DNA of 64,000 bases from the NCBI GenBank assembly GCA_964020155.1, contig OZ026557.1, positions 1,041,001 through 1,105,000 of the forward strand, in the 5' to 3' direction. Below the pieces are notes generated by a model. The model saw nothing but the letters and a program-made list of their open reading frames with translations, was not told the DNA's origin and did no database searches. The stretch comes from Chondrilla cf. caribensis. Lineage: Eukaryota > Porifera > Demospongiae > Chondrillida > Chondrillidae. Shown in pieces: positions 12,325 through 24,210 of the stretch. Positions within the stretch are counted from its first letter, which is position 1; the number at the start of each line of letters is the position of its first letter. A program made the position numbers and the translations under genes.

Positions 12325-12620
12325 GTAATTTCATTTTCCTTTGCTGGTCACCAAGGGTTGCCCAGTGTCCATGGCAAACTCACTAATGCAATTTTGGATG
12401 CATGCACTATAGGTCAAATTTTATTGCTTGTCACCACGACCTCTCCTATGTGCATGTGATGCATCATAGCTCAAGTACGAATGCACGGACACACTCCTGG
12501 AACTAGTACGGTCCTTCTGATAACAAAGAAGGTGCATTTTGTCGCCAAAGAAAAGTTCTCCCAAGTGCCGATATGCCACATATACGTAATTATGCATATA
12601 CCTTTGACAGTATGTAGGAA
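12325..12620. repeat. Diverged single unit of the 360-base satellite
   Basis: 'tgctggtcaccaagggttgc', 'gcatcatagctcaagtac' and 'cacactcctggaactagtac' match landmarks of the 360-base unit in the same order, at lower identity. It lies between the 206- and 187-base arrays. The same piece is at 37560-37860. Confidence 0.65.
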
Positions 12621-13865
12621 AAAAAAACGCTAAGCACATTTTGGATAGCTTATGGGAAGGTGGGTGTGTAAACTTCATACTTTTGCCAGACTTAGTTAGG
12701 GACTGGAACTTACTTATGAAACAATTCCTATCTCCGTAGCTAACCCATGACCCCAGATATTTTCAGAGGTATTTGATACATTTTCAATGTATGGAAGAGT
12801 ATAGGAGAGAAAACGCTAAGCACCTTTTTGAATAGCTGATGGGAAGGTGGGCGTGTCAATCAGATATTGTACCACCAGTCCTAGCTGGGGATCTGAACTA
12901 TCACATAAAACAAGTCCCATGTCAATTGGTGGCCTGTAACCCCAGATTCATTCGAAGGTGCTTAATACTATTGCAATGTATGGGAGAATATAGGAGAGAA
13001 AACGCTAAGCACCTTTTTGAATAGCTGATGGGAAAGGGGGCGTGTCAATCTGTTATTTTTACCAGATCTAGCTGGGGACGTGAACTAACTTATAAAACTA
13101 ATCCCATCTCAAAATGTGACCTGTAACCCCGGATACATTCGGAGGTGCTTAATACTATTTCAATGTATGGGAGAATGTGAGAGAGAAAACGCTAAGCACC
13201 TTTTTGAATAGCTGATGGGAAAGTGGGCGTGTCAATCTGATATTTTTACCAGATCTAGCTGGGGACATGAACTAACTTATAAAACTAATCCCATCTCAAT
13301 ATTTGGCCTGTAACCCTGGATACATTCGGAGGTGCTTAATACTTTTTCAATGTATGGGAGAATGTGAGAGAGAAAACGCTAAGCACCTTTTTGAATAGCT
13401 GATGGGAAAGTGGGCGTGTCAATCTGATACTTTTACCAGATCTAGCTGGGAACATGAACTAACTCATGGAATTAATCCCATCTCAGTATGTGGCCTGTAA
13501 CCCTGGATACATTTGGAGGTGCTTAACACTATTTCAATGTATCTGAAAATGTGGGAGAGAAAACGCTAAGCACCTTTTTGAATAGCTGATGGGAAAGTGG
13601 GCATGTCAATCTGATATTTTCACCAGACCTAGCTAGGGACGTGAACTAACTTATGAAACAAGTCCAATGTCAATTGGTGGCCCGTAACCACAGTAACATT
13701 CGAAGGTGCTTAATATTTTTTCAATGTATGGGAGAATATGGGAGAGAATACGCTAAGCACCTTTTTTAATAACTGCTGGGAAAGTGGGCATGTCAATCTG
13801 ATATTATTACCAGATCTAGCTGGGGACATGAACTAACTTATGAAATACGTCCCATGTCAATTAAT
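12621..13865. repeat. 187-base satellite, about 6.6 units
   Basis: The marker 'aaacgctaagcacc' recurs at 12811, 13000, 13187, 13374 and 13561 (spacing 187-189). Units carry 'gctgatgggaaagtgggc' and 'ccagatctagctgggga'. The period is not a multiple of three and the frames found in it are not genes. Confidence 0.9.
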
Positions 13866-13929
13866 GCATGTATATACAGAGACATGCTTGTATAACCACA
13901 TGATAAATTAACAAGCATACATATGTACA

Positions 13930-14045
13930 AACATACGTACGTACCTACACACATACACACACACGCGCACACACACACATATGCACACACGCACGCAGGC
14001 ACGCATGCACGCACACACACACACGCACACACGCACGTACACACC
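13930..14045. repeat. Impure (CA)n/(CGCA)n microsatellite
   Basis: Mixed ca, cgca and gta units directly before the EBP2-like acceptor, the same arrangement as in copies 1, 2 and 4. Confidence 0.85.
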
Positions 14046-14070
14046 ACTGCTATTAACTTTTCTCCTGTAG

Positions 14071-14252
14071 GATTCCAAGTTTGGATTTGGTGGTAGAAAG
14101 AAAGGACTAGAAAGAAATCATCTTCTTCCTCAGCTGACATGAACCAATTCATTTCTTCTGTAAACAGTAAACCATCAAGTAAGAGAAAGGTTGCCAAGAG
14201 ACCAGGAAAGAATAAGAGACCGAAAATGAAGCGAAGACAGCAAAGACGTTGA
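14071..14252 (+). pseudogene. EBP2-like terminal exon fragment, copy 3
   Basis: After CTCCTGTAG the frame starts [16 protein letters not shown], then a one-base deletion ('aatcatc' where copy 2 has 'aacacatc') breaks it. The downstream tail is still recognisable and ends in TGA at 14252. No upstream exon lies before it; the 187-base array abuts instead. Confidence 0.6.
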
Positions 14253-15412
14253 TTACTGTTTTTATTAATCATAATATTGACATAAAGATTTTTATGCATA
14301 CACGGAAAACCTTATTCTTGCCTGACTCTACTGCTGGTTGAGAAGCAAATGCAACCTTAACTTATTGTGCTTAGTGGACCAGATATTGCATTGTGGACAT
14401 ACATGCGCTTCCTATATACATAGGACTTATTAATTGTCTCACTTATCTCCATGTGATTTACGGTATAAAACATTGTATAATTACATGTCCTGTCTGCTAA
14501 CCAAATCACGGGTTGATTTACCAATTGTTCAGAGTTGAATCTGCTGTACATTCTGTGTGCCCAGCTATGCAAGCGGAGAGCCAAAACATGCTCGTATAAT
14601 CCAAGTGTAATCACACTAGTATACAGTTAAACCTCTTGACGATATCAGCCTTCAAGTTGGTAGTAGTGGATCTCGACACTGTATTGGAATAATCTAGTTA
14701 TTAGTCAGTACTGTTGCGCAACATGTCTTCCCTGTTCAGTGCTTAGATTATTAACCTCTTTACTGTTCATTACTTGCATAATCTCTTTGCTGGTCATTGC
14801 CTTTACTCAGATGTTTCTTATAGTCTCTGGTGTAGACACACTAAGCCTATTAGCAAAGCCATGCATATAATACTTTTGTTTCTCTATATTTCTAAATTAA
14901 CCTTTGATAGGGTTACTGTAGATATACAATGTATGTTATAACAGCTTGCCTATACAGGAATAACCATCTGGTGAATTGCATTCTGTGGCAATATTTCCAT
15001 CTTAGTCTCCATCCAGTTACTTTCACCTATGATTCAGTATAATATTATATTTAGATATCCATGTCCATTCATGTAATGCCTGCCATGCCTGCATTGTTAT
15101 AGTAATGTACATATATAGTTTAATTATTGATGATTTATGTTGAACCTCAGTTTGGTGCTGTATGCATATAATCTTAATAATTTGCAGATCAGATTCAGAA
15201 TAAGTATGATAATAATAATTATGCATAATAGTTTCATACTACCATTACATGGTATTGTGTACTACATTGCCTGCATGGTACTAATGTTAATTGTATACGT
15301 AGTAAATTGGTATGTGCGTATACCATATTACTGCAGTGTCCTCTATTATGGCCTAGACAAAATTTTGAATTCGAAGTCTTATGGGTGCTTCAATGTCAAA
15401 CTGTTACACCTT
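14253..15412. other. Intergenic and 3' flank of the 15413 gene
   Basis: Includes a 48-base CAGTTAAACCTCTTG...CTCGACACTG stretch flanked by TA (14634-14681) that may be an internally deleted MITE. 14990-15412 recurs before the stops of the genes at 41733 and 49099. In unit 2 about 860 bases (14125-14990 equivalent) are missing. Confidence 0.5.
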
Positions 15413-16424
15413 TCACTTTGAGCACACAGCACAAGTGAGTGGTTTGCTGGCTGTATAAGGTGGACAGACCAGCCCTTCATCACAGTGGACGTTCATGAGG
15501 TAGTTCACTGAAGGAAATGGCGTGTAGGATCCTGCTGATTCACCAATTCGGTCAGCACAAATGGTGTCTTTGCGGGGACGATTGGGTGTTGTGTATTCTG
15601 ACATCAGATAGCCATTGTACTCTTTCGTCCATCCAGTGGGACAGGTGTACTTTGCTGGAATTGTGAGAATAGTGGACTTGGTGTTCACATAGCATACAGC
15701 ACAGGGCATTTCCAGGGCTGAACGCTTGTTCAAAGGAACTGACGCACTCCATGTGAAAATTTCGTAGCGTATTCCCCAAAGAGTTCCTGGCAGGTTTGTC
15801 AGTGTATCTCCAGAGAAGTATTCTGGGTCATTTGGCAGACAGAGTGTCTGGTCTGTTCCTCCTCCAAGGTTGTACTTACTTCCACTAGCTATTCCGCTGT
15901 AGATTCTCTCAGCTCCTGGTGGACACACGGTACGACCCCATCTCACATATGTGGCTCCACTAGATCCACGTTCACCCTTATCACCTTTCACACCAGCAGG
16001 TCCCTTCTGACCCTGTGGACCCTGTGGACCGGGGGCTCCAGTTAAACCTGGCTGACCATCACGACCATCACGTCCTCTTATGGTGTTAGAACATTGGTCT
16101 TCATTGTCTCCTTTGTTGTTTTGTCTCTTGTTTCTAGAGACTGTAACAGTTAAATGTTAATCAAATATTCAATATAAATAAATATTCATTCAATAATTAT
16201 AAGCTAGACATAAGTTAGTGCATAGTACACACATATAGCATACCAGACCATGCTTGTTCGTCCCTTCTCTCACCTGTGAGTGTATTCTCTTTCACCAGTT
16301 CCAAATTATCTGGTTCATTATTTGTATCCTTGAACTTGTCAACTTCCTGTTCTCCTTCTATCATGACTACTCCAGTGAGGGCCACGAGGACAACAGAGAT
16401 CAGAATGATTCTCATCTTTTGCAT
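15413..16424 (-). CDS. Short-chain collagen C4-like protein, type a/I
   Basis: Exons 16274-16424 and 15413-16140; 292 residues; intron of only 133 bases. Exon 1 starts MQKMRIILISVVLVALTGVV (signal peptide) and ends KENTLT plus one base. Exon 2 reads SRNKR|QNNKGDNEDQC, then 13 uninterrupted triplets from GRDGRDGQPGLTGAP to GERGSS, then the type-I C4 domain (ATYVRWGRTVCPPGAER to LTCAVCSK). Every Gly is kept in the helix. The 41733-42588 gene is its duplicate with the helix deleted, so this copy shows the ancestral state. Confidence 0.9.
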
Positions 16425-16495
16425 GATGGCTGTCCTTGCTAAATTTCAGTAGGCAGTATATTCAATGCAATTATGTTTGGCTGAATTTTGGCATC

Positions 16496-16503
16496 CTTTT
16501 ATA
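16496..16503 (-). promoter_or_regulatory. TATA box of the 15413-16424 gene
   Basis: TATAAAAG, 72 bases upstream of the ATG at 16424. Confidence 0.75.
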
Positions 16504-18141
16504 GACAGGGTTGTGAATCAGGTCACATAATTACCTCACACATTATGTTTTTCTTTACCCCAACAATTCCCTATTTTGAATAAATATGTGATGTGTGTGG
16601 GAACTTGTACTTCCAATTTGTTTGCCCCTCTCAGTGTGATCACTCCCTGTGTACAGTTTCAAATGTGTTGTTCCAATTGCACCTGTTGTTACAAGGTGTA
16701 TCCAGGATTGGGCTATGTACCAAGGGTAATCCCAAGGGAGTTGAGCACAATCAATTTATGCATAAAAGGTTTATTGATATGTGGAATTCAATTTTATTAG
16801 GGGAATATTAATTTTGTAGGTGTGTAATCCATATATGTAACAATTAAGTTATTAATCTATTTGGTTATAATGGATAAAGTATCAGTATGTGATAATCTCA
16901 AGTTACTTGAGGTCAGACTAATATTATGTCAGAACTAATCCTTATAACAGATATTGAGGTAGAAAAATGCAACCTACAGGTATGGTGTGTACATTGAAAC
17001 TTATACAGCGAGTTTACGGAAATAATGGTTGACGTGTATGTGTTGAATTCACCATGCCTACAGATAATCACAGCATATGCATATGATACTATATTTAATA
17101 ATCTTCCACTTTAAGGACCACTCTAGTGAGGGCCATTAATTTAAGAAAAATAAAGATCGAAATGATTCTCCTTTGTGCACAAGGCTAGAATCCAGAAAGC
17201 AGTCAGCCACCTATATATATTTGATACAATAATGTTTGACTGATTTGCAGTGGCCTTCTATCTGACACTCAGGGTTGTCCATATCTGATGAGGTAATTCA
17301 CTTTTTTACCCTCACAATTCCGTAATTCTAGTAAATTAAATACGTAACTTGGATATTTTGAACTTGCTTCCTCAGTGTGATGATCCCTTGTATACAGTTT
17401 CTAATGACAATGTGCTGTTTCAATTACAATTGCCATGACATTGTGTTTACAGGAATGTGCTACCTACGTATCTGGAAAAATCCCAAATGAACAGATTATA
17501 ATCAATTTGTAAAATCTGTCATTTCTTGTTTACTGTCTGATGCTTAATTCAATTAGAATCTATTGTCATGATAAAGGGTATTTTATGTGAGATCTATGTG
17601 AACAGTCATGAATCAAATTATTAGGGGATGATTGAAATTTGTCAGTTGTATTCTCAAGTTACATGACCAATAATTATTAAGACCTAATTTACCATAAACC
17701 TTACAAGGTATTCTCCAAATATTACGAATTCAGATATATCCTTCTTAGTTGTTACTCATAGGATTACATGCATCATCCATGACCTACAGGCAAAATAGCA
17801 TACATGTCCATTCCAGGTTGAATGATCTTCAATACTACTGGTCAGTCGGGTTGTGCAACCTTGATCCAGTTGAATGTGCTTTAGAGTGTAAATCAATCCG
17901 TTAATTCTACGTATAATAATATTATAAGTATATTGTACGTATTATACCATTACTGATATTCACTCACTATCAACCATAACTATAGATGCACAATAGGTGT
18001 ATTAATGTATGTATTATTCTACTGCTTACAAAATTATTATTAAATGTTTATGTAGTATATACTGTATAACATGTGTACATGTCTCTGGTGTGCTAATGCA
18101 TGGTAACTTATAAGTTAGTTTGTAAACGTTTTCTTTGTTCA
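16504..18141 (-). other. Upstream region with conserved module and dead exon-1 relic
   Basis: 16612-16765 carries a module ('cagtgtgatcactccctgtg', 'tatccaggattgggctatg') repeated upstream of other type-a genes. Around 17112-17300 a decayed type-a exon 1 with promoter remnant is visible on the minus strand: 'ccactctagtgagggccat', 'gaaatgattctcctttgtgc', 'aatccagaaagcagtcagcc', with the ATG lost and small deletions. A second, diverged module copy follows at 17362-17515. Nothing intact is present. Confidence 0.55.
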
Positions 18142-19389
18142 TTACTTTGAGCACACAGCACAAGTGAGTGGCTTCCTCTCAGCATAAGGAGGACAGGCAT
18201 GACCCTTATTGTTGCACTTGACGTCCATGAAACACGCACAGGCAGCGGCTGTGTGTCCTTCCCCACCTCCAGATACTGAATTCACATCCACACAGATGGT
18301 GTCCTTGCGACGTCGTTCAGGATAAGTATGCTCTGTAGTCAAATAGCCGTAGTACTCTCTGGTCCATCCAGTGGGACAGGTGTACTTTGCTGGGATGGTG
18401 AGAATGGTTGACTTGTTCTCATAGCAGACAGCACAAGGTGTGTTCTCCCTGTGAAGGTTTGCCAAAGGAAATGATGGGTCTCCGTGGATGGCATACTCGA
18501 TGTGGTAGAGTGTCCCCATGGCATAATTAGATACATCATGAGACAGGTACTCGGGGTCATTGGGCAGACAGCGATTCATCAGTTCCTCCACCTACGCTAT
18601 TTGCAGTGGTACTAGCTAACCCTTCGTAGATTCTCTCAGCTCCTGGTGGACACATGGTACGACCCCATCTCACGTATGTGGCTCCACTAGATCCACTATC
18701 ACCCTTATCACCTTTTACACCACCAGATCCCTCATTTCCCTTTGGACCCTGTGGACCGGGTATTCCTATTGAACTGGGTTGACCATCACGACCATCTCGA
18801 CCATCACGTCCTCTTATCACAGTGGAACATTGGTCTTCATTGTCTCCCTGGTTGTCTTGTCTCTTGTTTCTGGTGACAATGCCTACAAAATAATAAACAT
18901 ACACTTACCCTGTCAAATAGCTGCAATGATTCTTACATACGTATATTATATCCAGTAATTAACATGCATTTTGACTTATTTACCCCCTTTATATGTGATG
19001 CATGCATGTATACCCGAGAGGACATAATCAGATGTGTGCTAATAACATTGCACTGAGCTATTAGAGCTCAAGCCTTGTAGCGTGGATATTCGTCATATAC
19101 TTGAAATTGTATGTGCATGCATGATTTGCAATTATAATGTATGATCCCCTTATTAACTGCTTATACATGAGTTATTACGGTATGTGTACATACTACACTA
19201 TACAGAATATACTAGACTCATTGTCCCTTCCTCACCTGTGTGTGAATCATCTCCTTCTGGTACCACATTAAGTGGTTTATTCTTCAACTGGTCCACTCCC
19301 TGTTCTCCTTCAACAGTGATCACTCCAGTGAGGACCACAAGAAAGCAATAAATGAGCACAGTACTGGTGTTCATGTTCTTTAGAGCCAT
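18142..19389 (-). pseudogene. C4-like collagen gene, type b/II, 2-base deletion
   Basis: Exons 19236-19389 (MALKNMNTSTVLIYCFLVVL, signal peptide, donor GTGAGG) and 18142-18882 (acceptor TTTTGTAG). Exon 2 encodes VTRNKR|QDNQGDNEDQC, about 12 triplets, and a type-II C4 domain. Near 18567-18572 the sequence 'cagacagcg' stands for 'cagacacagcg' in every relative. This loss of one CA dinucleotide shifts the frame within the GGGTDESLC motif and leads to an early stop. The rest of the domain is intact to LTCAVCSK. The duplicate at 44293-45534 is whole. Confidence 0.85.
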
Positions 19390-19435
19390 TCGGGACAGAG
19401 CTGTCAAGGCAGTGTTGTTGGGAGTATCTCCATGT

Positions 19436-19443
19436 CCTTTATA
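19436..19443 (-). promoter_or_regulatory. TATA box of the 18142-19389 copy
   Basis: TATAAAGG, 47 bases upstream of the ATG at 19389; one A shorter than in the duplicate at 45582. Confidence 0.65.
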
Positions 19444-19973
19444 GCAGTGAGGATCCTGCGATAATTTGCTCCCAACCATGAAGCCATAAAAATTGTGTAT
19501 GCCTTATTATGTGACAGAGTATATCTCAAAATATCTGTCAGTGTGTTATTGTGACATTGGTGACATTTGCCTCAGGTAGCCAGATTGAAGTAGAACTAAT
19601 TAACTATAAACAGTTTTATTTCCTATTAAAGTAGACCAATCAACAGACTTGTGTCTCTTTAAATTGTGCTTTAATCCTTAATATTGTGTTATAACCATGC
19701 ATGTCAAATTTAATGGAGCATATATAATAATATTATATATGCTTCATTAAATATTCATGCATATACAATAGATGTAATATATTCTAATATATGGTACTGT
19801 ACACACAAGCCATATAATAGTTCCTAATCAGATCACTCAAGAAGTATTCTATATTATTGTACCAACTAGTCTTATATAGCATTACATGTAAAGTGGTTAT
19901 TCACAATTTACCAATTACCGTGTAAATCTTACTCATACATGTTCCTAGTATACGACATGATTGTGTATTCTAT
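19444..19973. other. Upstream flank shared with other type-b genes
   Basis: 'accatgaagccataaaaatt' and 'aagtagaccaatcaacagac' recur at 21720-21900, 23770-23950, 45615-45800 and 50630-50820. No gene seen. Confidence 0.5.
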
Positions 19974-19975
19974 TG

Positions 19976-20012
19976 CTTTGAGCACACAGCACAAGTGAGT
20001 GGTTGGTTGTGA
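19976..20012 (-). pseudogene. 3' remnant of a C4 exon 2
   Basis: Only the last dozen codons (ending LTCAVCSK) survive, and the stop codon is changed to CAA. It sits where unit 2 has the pseudogene at 46096-47294, so it marks a deletion of that gene in unit 1. Confidence 0.6.
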
Positions 20013-20712
20013 ACAGCATTATCACACTGAGGGAGCTCAGTGTGATGATCCTCTGGGTACAATTTCAAGTGTTTTGTTTCAATTACAGTTGCAAAGACAT
20101 TGTGTTTGATAATAGTAATATAGTCAATTTATGTAAAATCTGTTATATCTTGTTTACTGTCTAAGACTAATTCAATTTGAATTTATTGTTACGATGGAGG
20201 GTGTTTTGTGTGTGATCTCTGAACAGTCATAAATCAAATTATTAGGGGATGATTGAGTTTGTCAGTTGTTATCTCAAGTTATCTGAGGTCAGACCAATTA
20301 AAACCTAATTTTACTGTAAGCCTTACAAGGTCTTACGAGTTTTGATATAATATATGTACTGCTCAGTTGTTGCTCATAGGATTACATGCATCATCCAAGG
20401 GTCCAAGAACTACGAGCCAACATAGCATACAAGTGTGTTCCAAATTGAATGATCTTTCAGTGCTACTCGTCAGTTGGGTTGTGCAACCTTGATCCAGTTG
20501 AATGTGCTTAGCAGTGTTATTAACCAATTATGCGTAATCACTGTCATTTACTCACTATCAACCATAATTATAGATCCACAATGAGTGAATGAATGTATGT
20601 AACTGATTTTGCTACTTGTCAATGTTTATGTAGTATACAATATGCACTACATGTGTGTCTCTGTTGTGCCAATGTGCGGTAACTTGAGTTTCTAAAATTT
20701 TCCTTTTGTTCG
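20013..20712. other. Intergenic, duplicated C4 flank
   Basis: Starts with a diverged copy of the upstream module ('cagtgtgatgatcctctggg') and continues into the usual 3' flank ('gcaaccttgatccagttgaatg'). No gene seen. Confidence 0.5.
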
Positions 20713-21456
20713 TTACTTTGAGCACACAGCACAAGTGAATGGCTTCCTCTCGGCATAAGGAGGACAGATGTGACCCTGATTGTTGCACTTGACGTCCATG
20801 AAGCATGCACAGGCAGAGGGTGTGTGTCCTTCCCCACCTCCAGATACTGAATTCACATCCACACAGATGGTGTCCTTGAGATGTCGTCCTGATACAGTAT
20901 GCTCTGCAGTCAAATAGCCGTAGTACTCTCTGGTCCATCCAGTGGGACAGGTGTACTATGCTGGGATAGTGAGAATAATGGACTTGTTGACATAGCAGAC
21001 AACACAAGGTGTGTTCTCCCTGTGAAGGTTTGCCAGCGGAAATGATGGGTCTCCGTGGATGGCATACTCGATGTGGTAGAGTGTCCCTACTGTCCAATTT
21101 GATGTGTTATTTGGTACTCGGGGTCATTGGACAGACACAGTGATTGATCTGTTCCTCCATCCACATTATTTCCGGTGCTGCTAGCTAGCCCAGTATAGAC
21201 TCTCTCAGCTCCTGGTGGACACACAGTACGACCCCATCTCACGTATGTGGCTCCACTAGATACACGTTCACCCTTTTCACCTTTCACACCAGCAGGTCCC
21301 TGTGGACCCTGTGGACCTTGTGGTCCGGGATCACCATTCAAGCCGGCCGCGGGCTGACCATCAAGACCGTCACAACCTCTTATCAGAGTATAATTATAGA
21401 ACATTGACTTCCACTGTCTCCTTGATCACCAGATCTCTTGTTTCTCATTAAAATAC
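20713..21456 (-). pseudogene. C4-like exon 2, type II, several lesions, no exon 1
   Basis: From the acceptor AATAG|GTATT (start 21456) the frame reads GILMRNKRSGDQGDSGSQC. It is then broken by an 8-base insertion before the helix near 21390, a deletion near 21108-21116 in the NDPEYLS region, and an AAG-to-TAG change near 20956 in the IPAKYTC motif. One helix triplet has V for G (GERVSS) and an extra Ala-Ala pair interrupts GQPG. No exon 1 is present: beyond the intron minisatellite, sequence jumps near 21690 to the far-upstream flank of a type-b gene. It most resembles the genes at 57565 and 60532. Confidence 0.8.
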
Positions 21457-21519
21457 CTATTAAGAAGAGTGTACAGTGAACCTCAATTAAAATTCAAAAA
21501 GAAGTACATGTATGTACCG

Positions 21520-21690
21520 GTTAGGTTAGTACACACTCCTGGTTAGTACATATGCACACACTATATCTACTGTTGCTGGTTAATACATATTCCTGGCTAG
21601 TACATACCTCTGGCTAACACATACACACTCCAGGTTAACACACTCTCCTGGTTATAGCACATACTCCTGGTTGATGCATTCTCTATATCG
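21520..21690. repeat. Short minisatellite, 'cctggttagtacacact' units
   Basis: Diverged units of about 20 bases. Homologous arrays lie in the introns of the type-c genes (58370-58530, 61318-61580) and of the broken copy at 46880-46970. Confidence 0.75.
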
Positions 21691-22204
21691 GAGGTGAGGT
21701 TCCTACGAAAATTTATTTTCGACCATGAAGCCATAAACATGATGTATGCATTATTATGTGACAGAGTATATATGTCAAAATATCTGTCAGTGTGTTGCAG
21801 TATATGAGTTGACATTCATTGTTACAGTAATTACTTCAGGTGACCAGATTGAATTTGTACTAACCAATTTCTTTATAATTTGCTATTAAAGTAGACCAAT
21901 CAAAAGACTTATAAGTCTCTTTTAATAATCCTTAATGTTATTATTGTGTTACATGAACTCAATTCAATATAATTCAATGCAACTCACTAATAATATTATA
22001 CTAAGTCATGCACATAGATGTATTATATTCTCATGTATGGCGATACACACAGCCATATACTGTAGTTCATTATCAGATCACTTAAAGAACATCCTATATT
22101 ATACTAGTATACGTATGACATATTACGTATATGTAAACTGGTTAATCACACAATTTTACCAATTTAATCTCATATGTTCCTAATATACTGCATGAGTTCT
22201 TCCA
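21691..22204. other. Intergenic, no gene seen
   Basis: Flank shared with 19460-19960 and 50620-51130. Confidence 0.5.
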
Positions 22205-23685
22205 TTACTTTGAGCACACAGCACAAGTGAGTGGTTTGCTGGCTGTATAAGGTGGACAGGCCAGCCCTTCATCACAGTGGACGTTCATGAGGTAGTTCAA
22301 AGAAGGGTATGGCGAGTAGGATCCTGCTGATTCACCAATCCGGTCGGCACAAATGGTGTCTTTGCGGGGACGATTGGTTCCTGTTACTTCTGACATCAGA
22401 TATCCATTGTACTCTGTCATCCATCCAGTAGGACAAGTGTACTTCGCTGGTATAGTTAGAATACTGGACTTGGTGTTCACATAGCATACAGCACAGGGCA
22501 TTTGCAGAGCTGAACGCTGGGTCAAAGGAACTGATCCAGTTGATGAGTAAACTTCATAGCGTATTCCCCAAAGAGTCCCCATGTGTTTTTTCAGTGTATC
22601 TCCAGGGAAGTATTCCGGGTCATTTGGCAGACAGAGTGTCTGGTCTGATCCTCCTCCAAGGTTGTACTTACTTCCACTAGCTATTCCGCTGTAGATTTTC
22701 TCAGCTCCTGGTGGACACACGGTACGACCCCATCTCACATATGTGGCTCCACTAGATTTACTGTCACCCTTATCGCCTTTCACACCAGCAGGTCCTTCAC
22801 TTCCCTTAGGACCCTGTGGACCGGGGATTCCCACTGAGCCAGGTTGACCATCACGACCATCACGACCATCACGTCCTCTTATCACGGTGGAACATTGGTC
22901 TTCATTGTCTCCTTCGTTGTCTTGTCTCTTGTTTCTGGGGACTATTGGATGTAAAAGAATAAGTTATTCATTCAATTATATGTACGCAAGTTGGTGCATA
23001 GTATACATACATACGATATGCCAGATACAGCTGTACTAATGAATTCACAGTGCAGCATACTTAAGTTATAAGGATATTACTTCTGATTAATAATTCATAT
23101 TTGTAATCTATCAGATATACATTCTACATTGATATAATTATGCTTGTTATAGCTATAACATTACATTGTCACTACAGTTAAATAATTAAAGTATTATACA
23201 CTCTAAACCACAAAGACACTATTTTGTACCACAAAACCACAGAATTATCATCAATCAGTAAATTAGCCAAGTAATTGCAAAGAACATGAGGCAATTCTGT
23301 TTGTAAAGCTGACAAAACCCACTAAGCTCAAACCTTGTGGTGTGGGTATTCATCGTAATATACTTCAAATTAATTTTGTATGTGCATGATATGCATAATG
23401 TATGATCCACTTAGTTACTTCTTATGCATCCATAGTACATTACAGTACAGTACATCTACAGTACAGTATATTACAGAACTATGTATGTACTATGATATAC
23501 AGAATGTATAGATTCATTGTCCCTTCCTCACCTGTGTGTAGATCATCTCCTTCTGGTTCCACAGTATGTGGTTTATTCTTCAACTGGTTCACTCCCCGTT
23601 CTCCTTCAACAGTGATCACTCCAGTGAAGACCACAAGAAAGCAGTAAATGAGCACAGTACTGGTGTTCTTGTTCTTTAGAGCCAT
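22205..23685 (-). CDS. Short-chain collagen C4-like protein, type b/I
   Basis: Exons 23532-23685 and 22205-22941; 296 residues; intron of 590 bases. Exon 1: MALKNKNTSTVLIYCFLVVF signal peptide and a propeptide ending GDDLHT plus one base. Exon 2: PRNKR|QDNEGDNEDQC, 14 triplets from GRDGRDGRDGQPGSVGIP to GDSKSS (the last begins with K for G), then the type-I C4 domain with GSKYNLGGGSDQTLC and ending LTCAVCSK. It joins a type-b exon 1 to a type-I exon 2, whereas the neighbour at 18142 joins type b to type II. Confidence 0.9.
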
Positions 23686-23731
23686 TCAGGACAGAGCTGT
23701 CAAGGCAGTGTTGTTTGGAGTATCTCCATGT

Positions 23732-23739
23732 CCTTTATA
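23732..23739 (-). promoter_or_regulatory. TATA box of the 22205-23685 gene
   Basis: TATAAAGG, 47 bases upstream of the ATG at 23685. Confidence 0.65.
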
Positions 23740-24210
23740 GCAGTGAGGATCCTGCGATAATTTGCTCCCAACCACAAAGCCATAAATGTGATGTATGCTA
23801 TATTATTTTGATAGCCCCCAGAGGGTATGTGAAAATATGTCAGTGTGTTAATATTATGAGCTGACATTCGTTTGATTTGCCAGGTGACCAGATTGAAGTA
23901 GTACTAATTAACTATAAACAGATTTAATTTCCTATTATAAAGTAGACCAATCAACCTTAATAATGTGTTATATACAACCATGTATGTCAAATTCAACACA
24001 GCATAATAATATTATACAAATTCATGCACATAGATGTAATATAACCTAATGTATGGCACTGTACACACAGCCATACAGTAGTTCATAATCACATCACTTG
24101 AGAAGTATCTCATATTATTGTGCCTGCTCATATGCATGTAAAGTGGTTATATTCACACAATTAAACCAATTAATCTTATGCGTTCATAGTATACTGCATG
24201 AGTTCTTATT
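23740..24210. other. Intergenic, no gene seen
   Basis: Flank shared with 45600-46090. Confidence 0.5.

Noticed and set aside
12839..13024. Repeated 60-codon frames in the 187-base arrays (also 40178-40546)
   Set aside because: The unit is not a multiple of three and frames are open only within one unit; simple satellite by-products.
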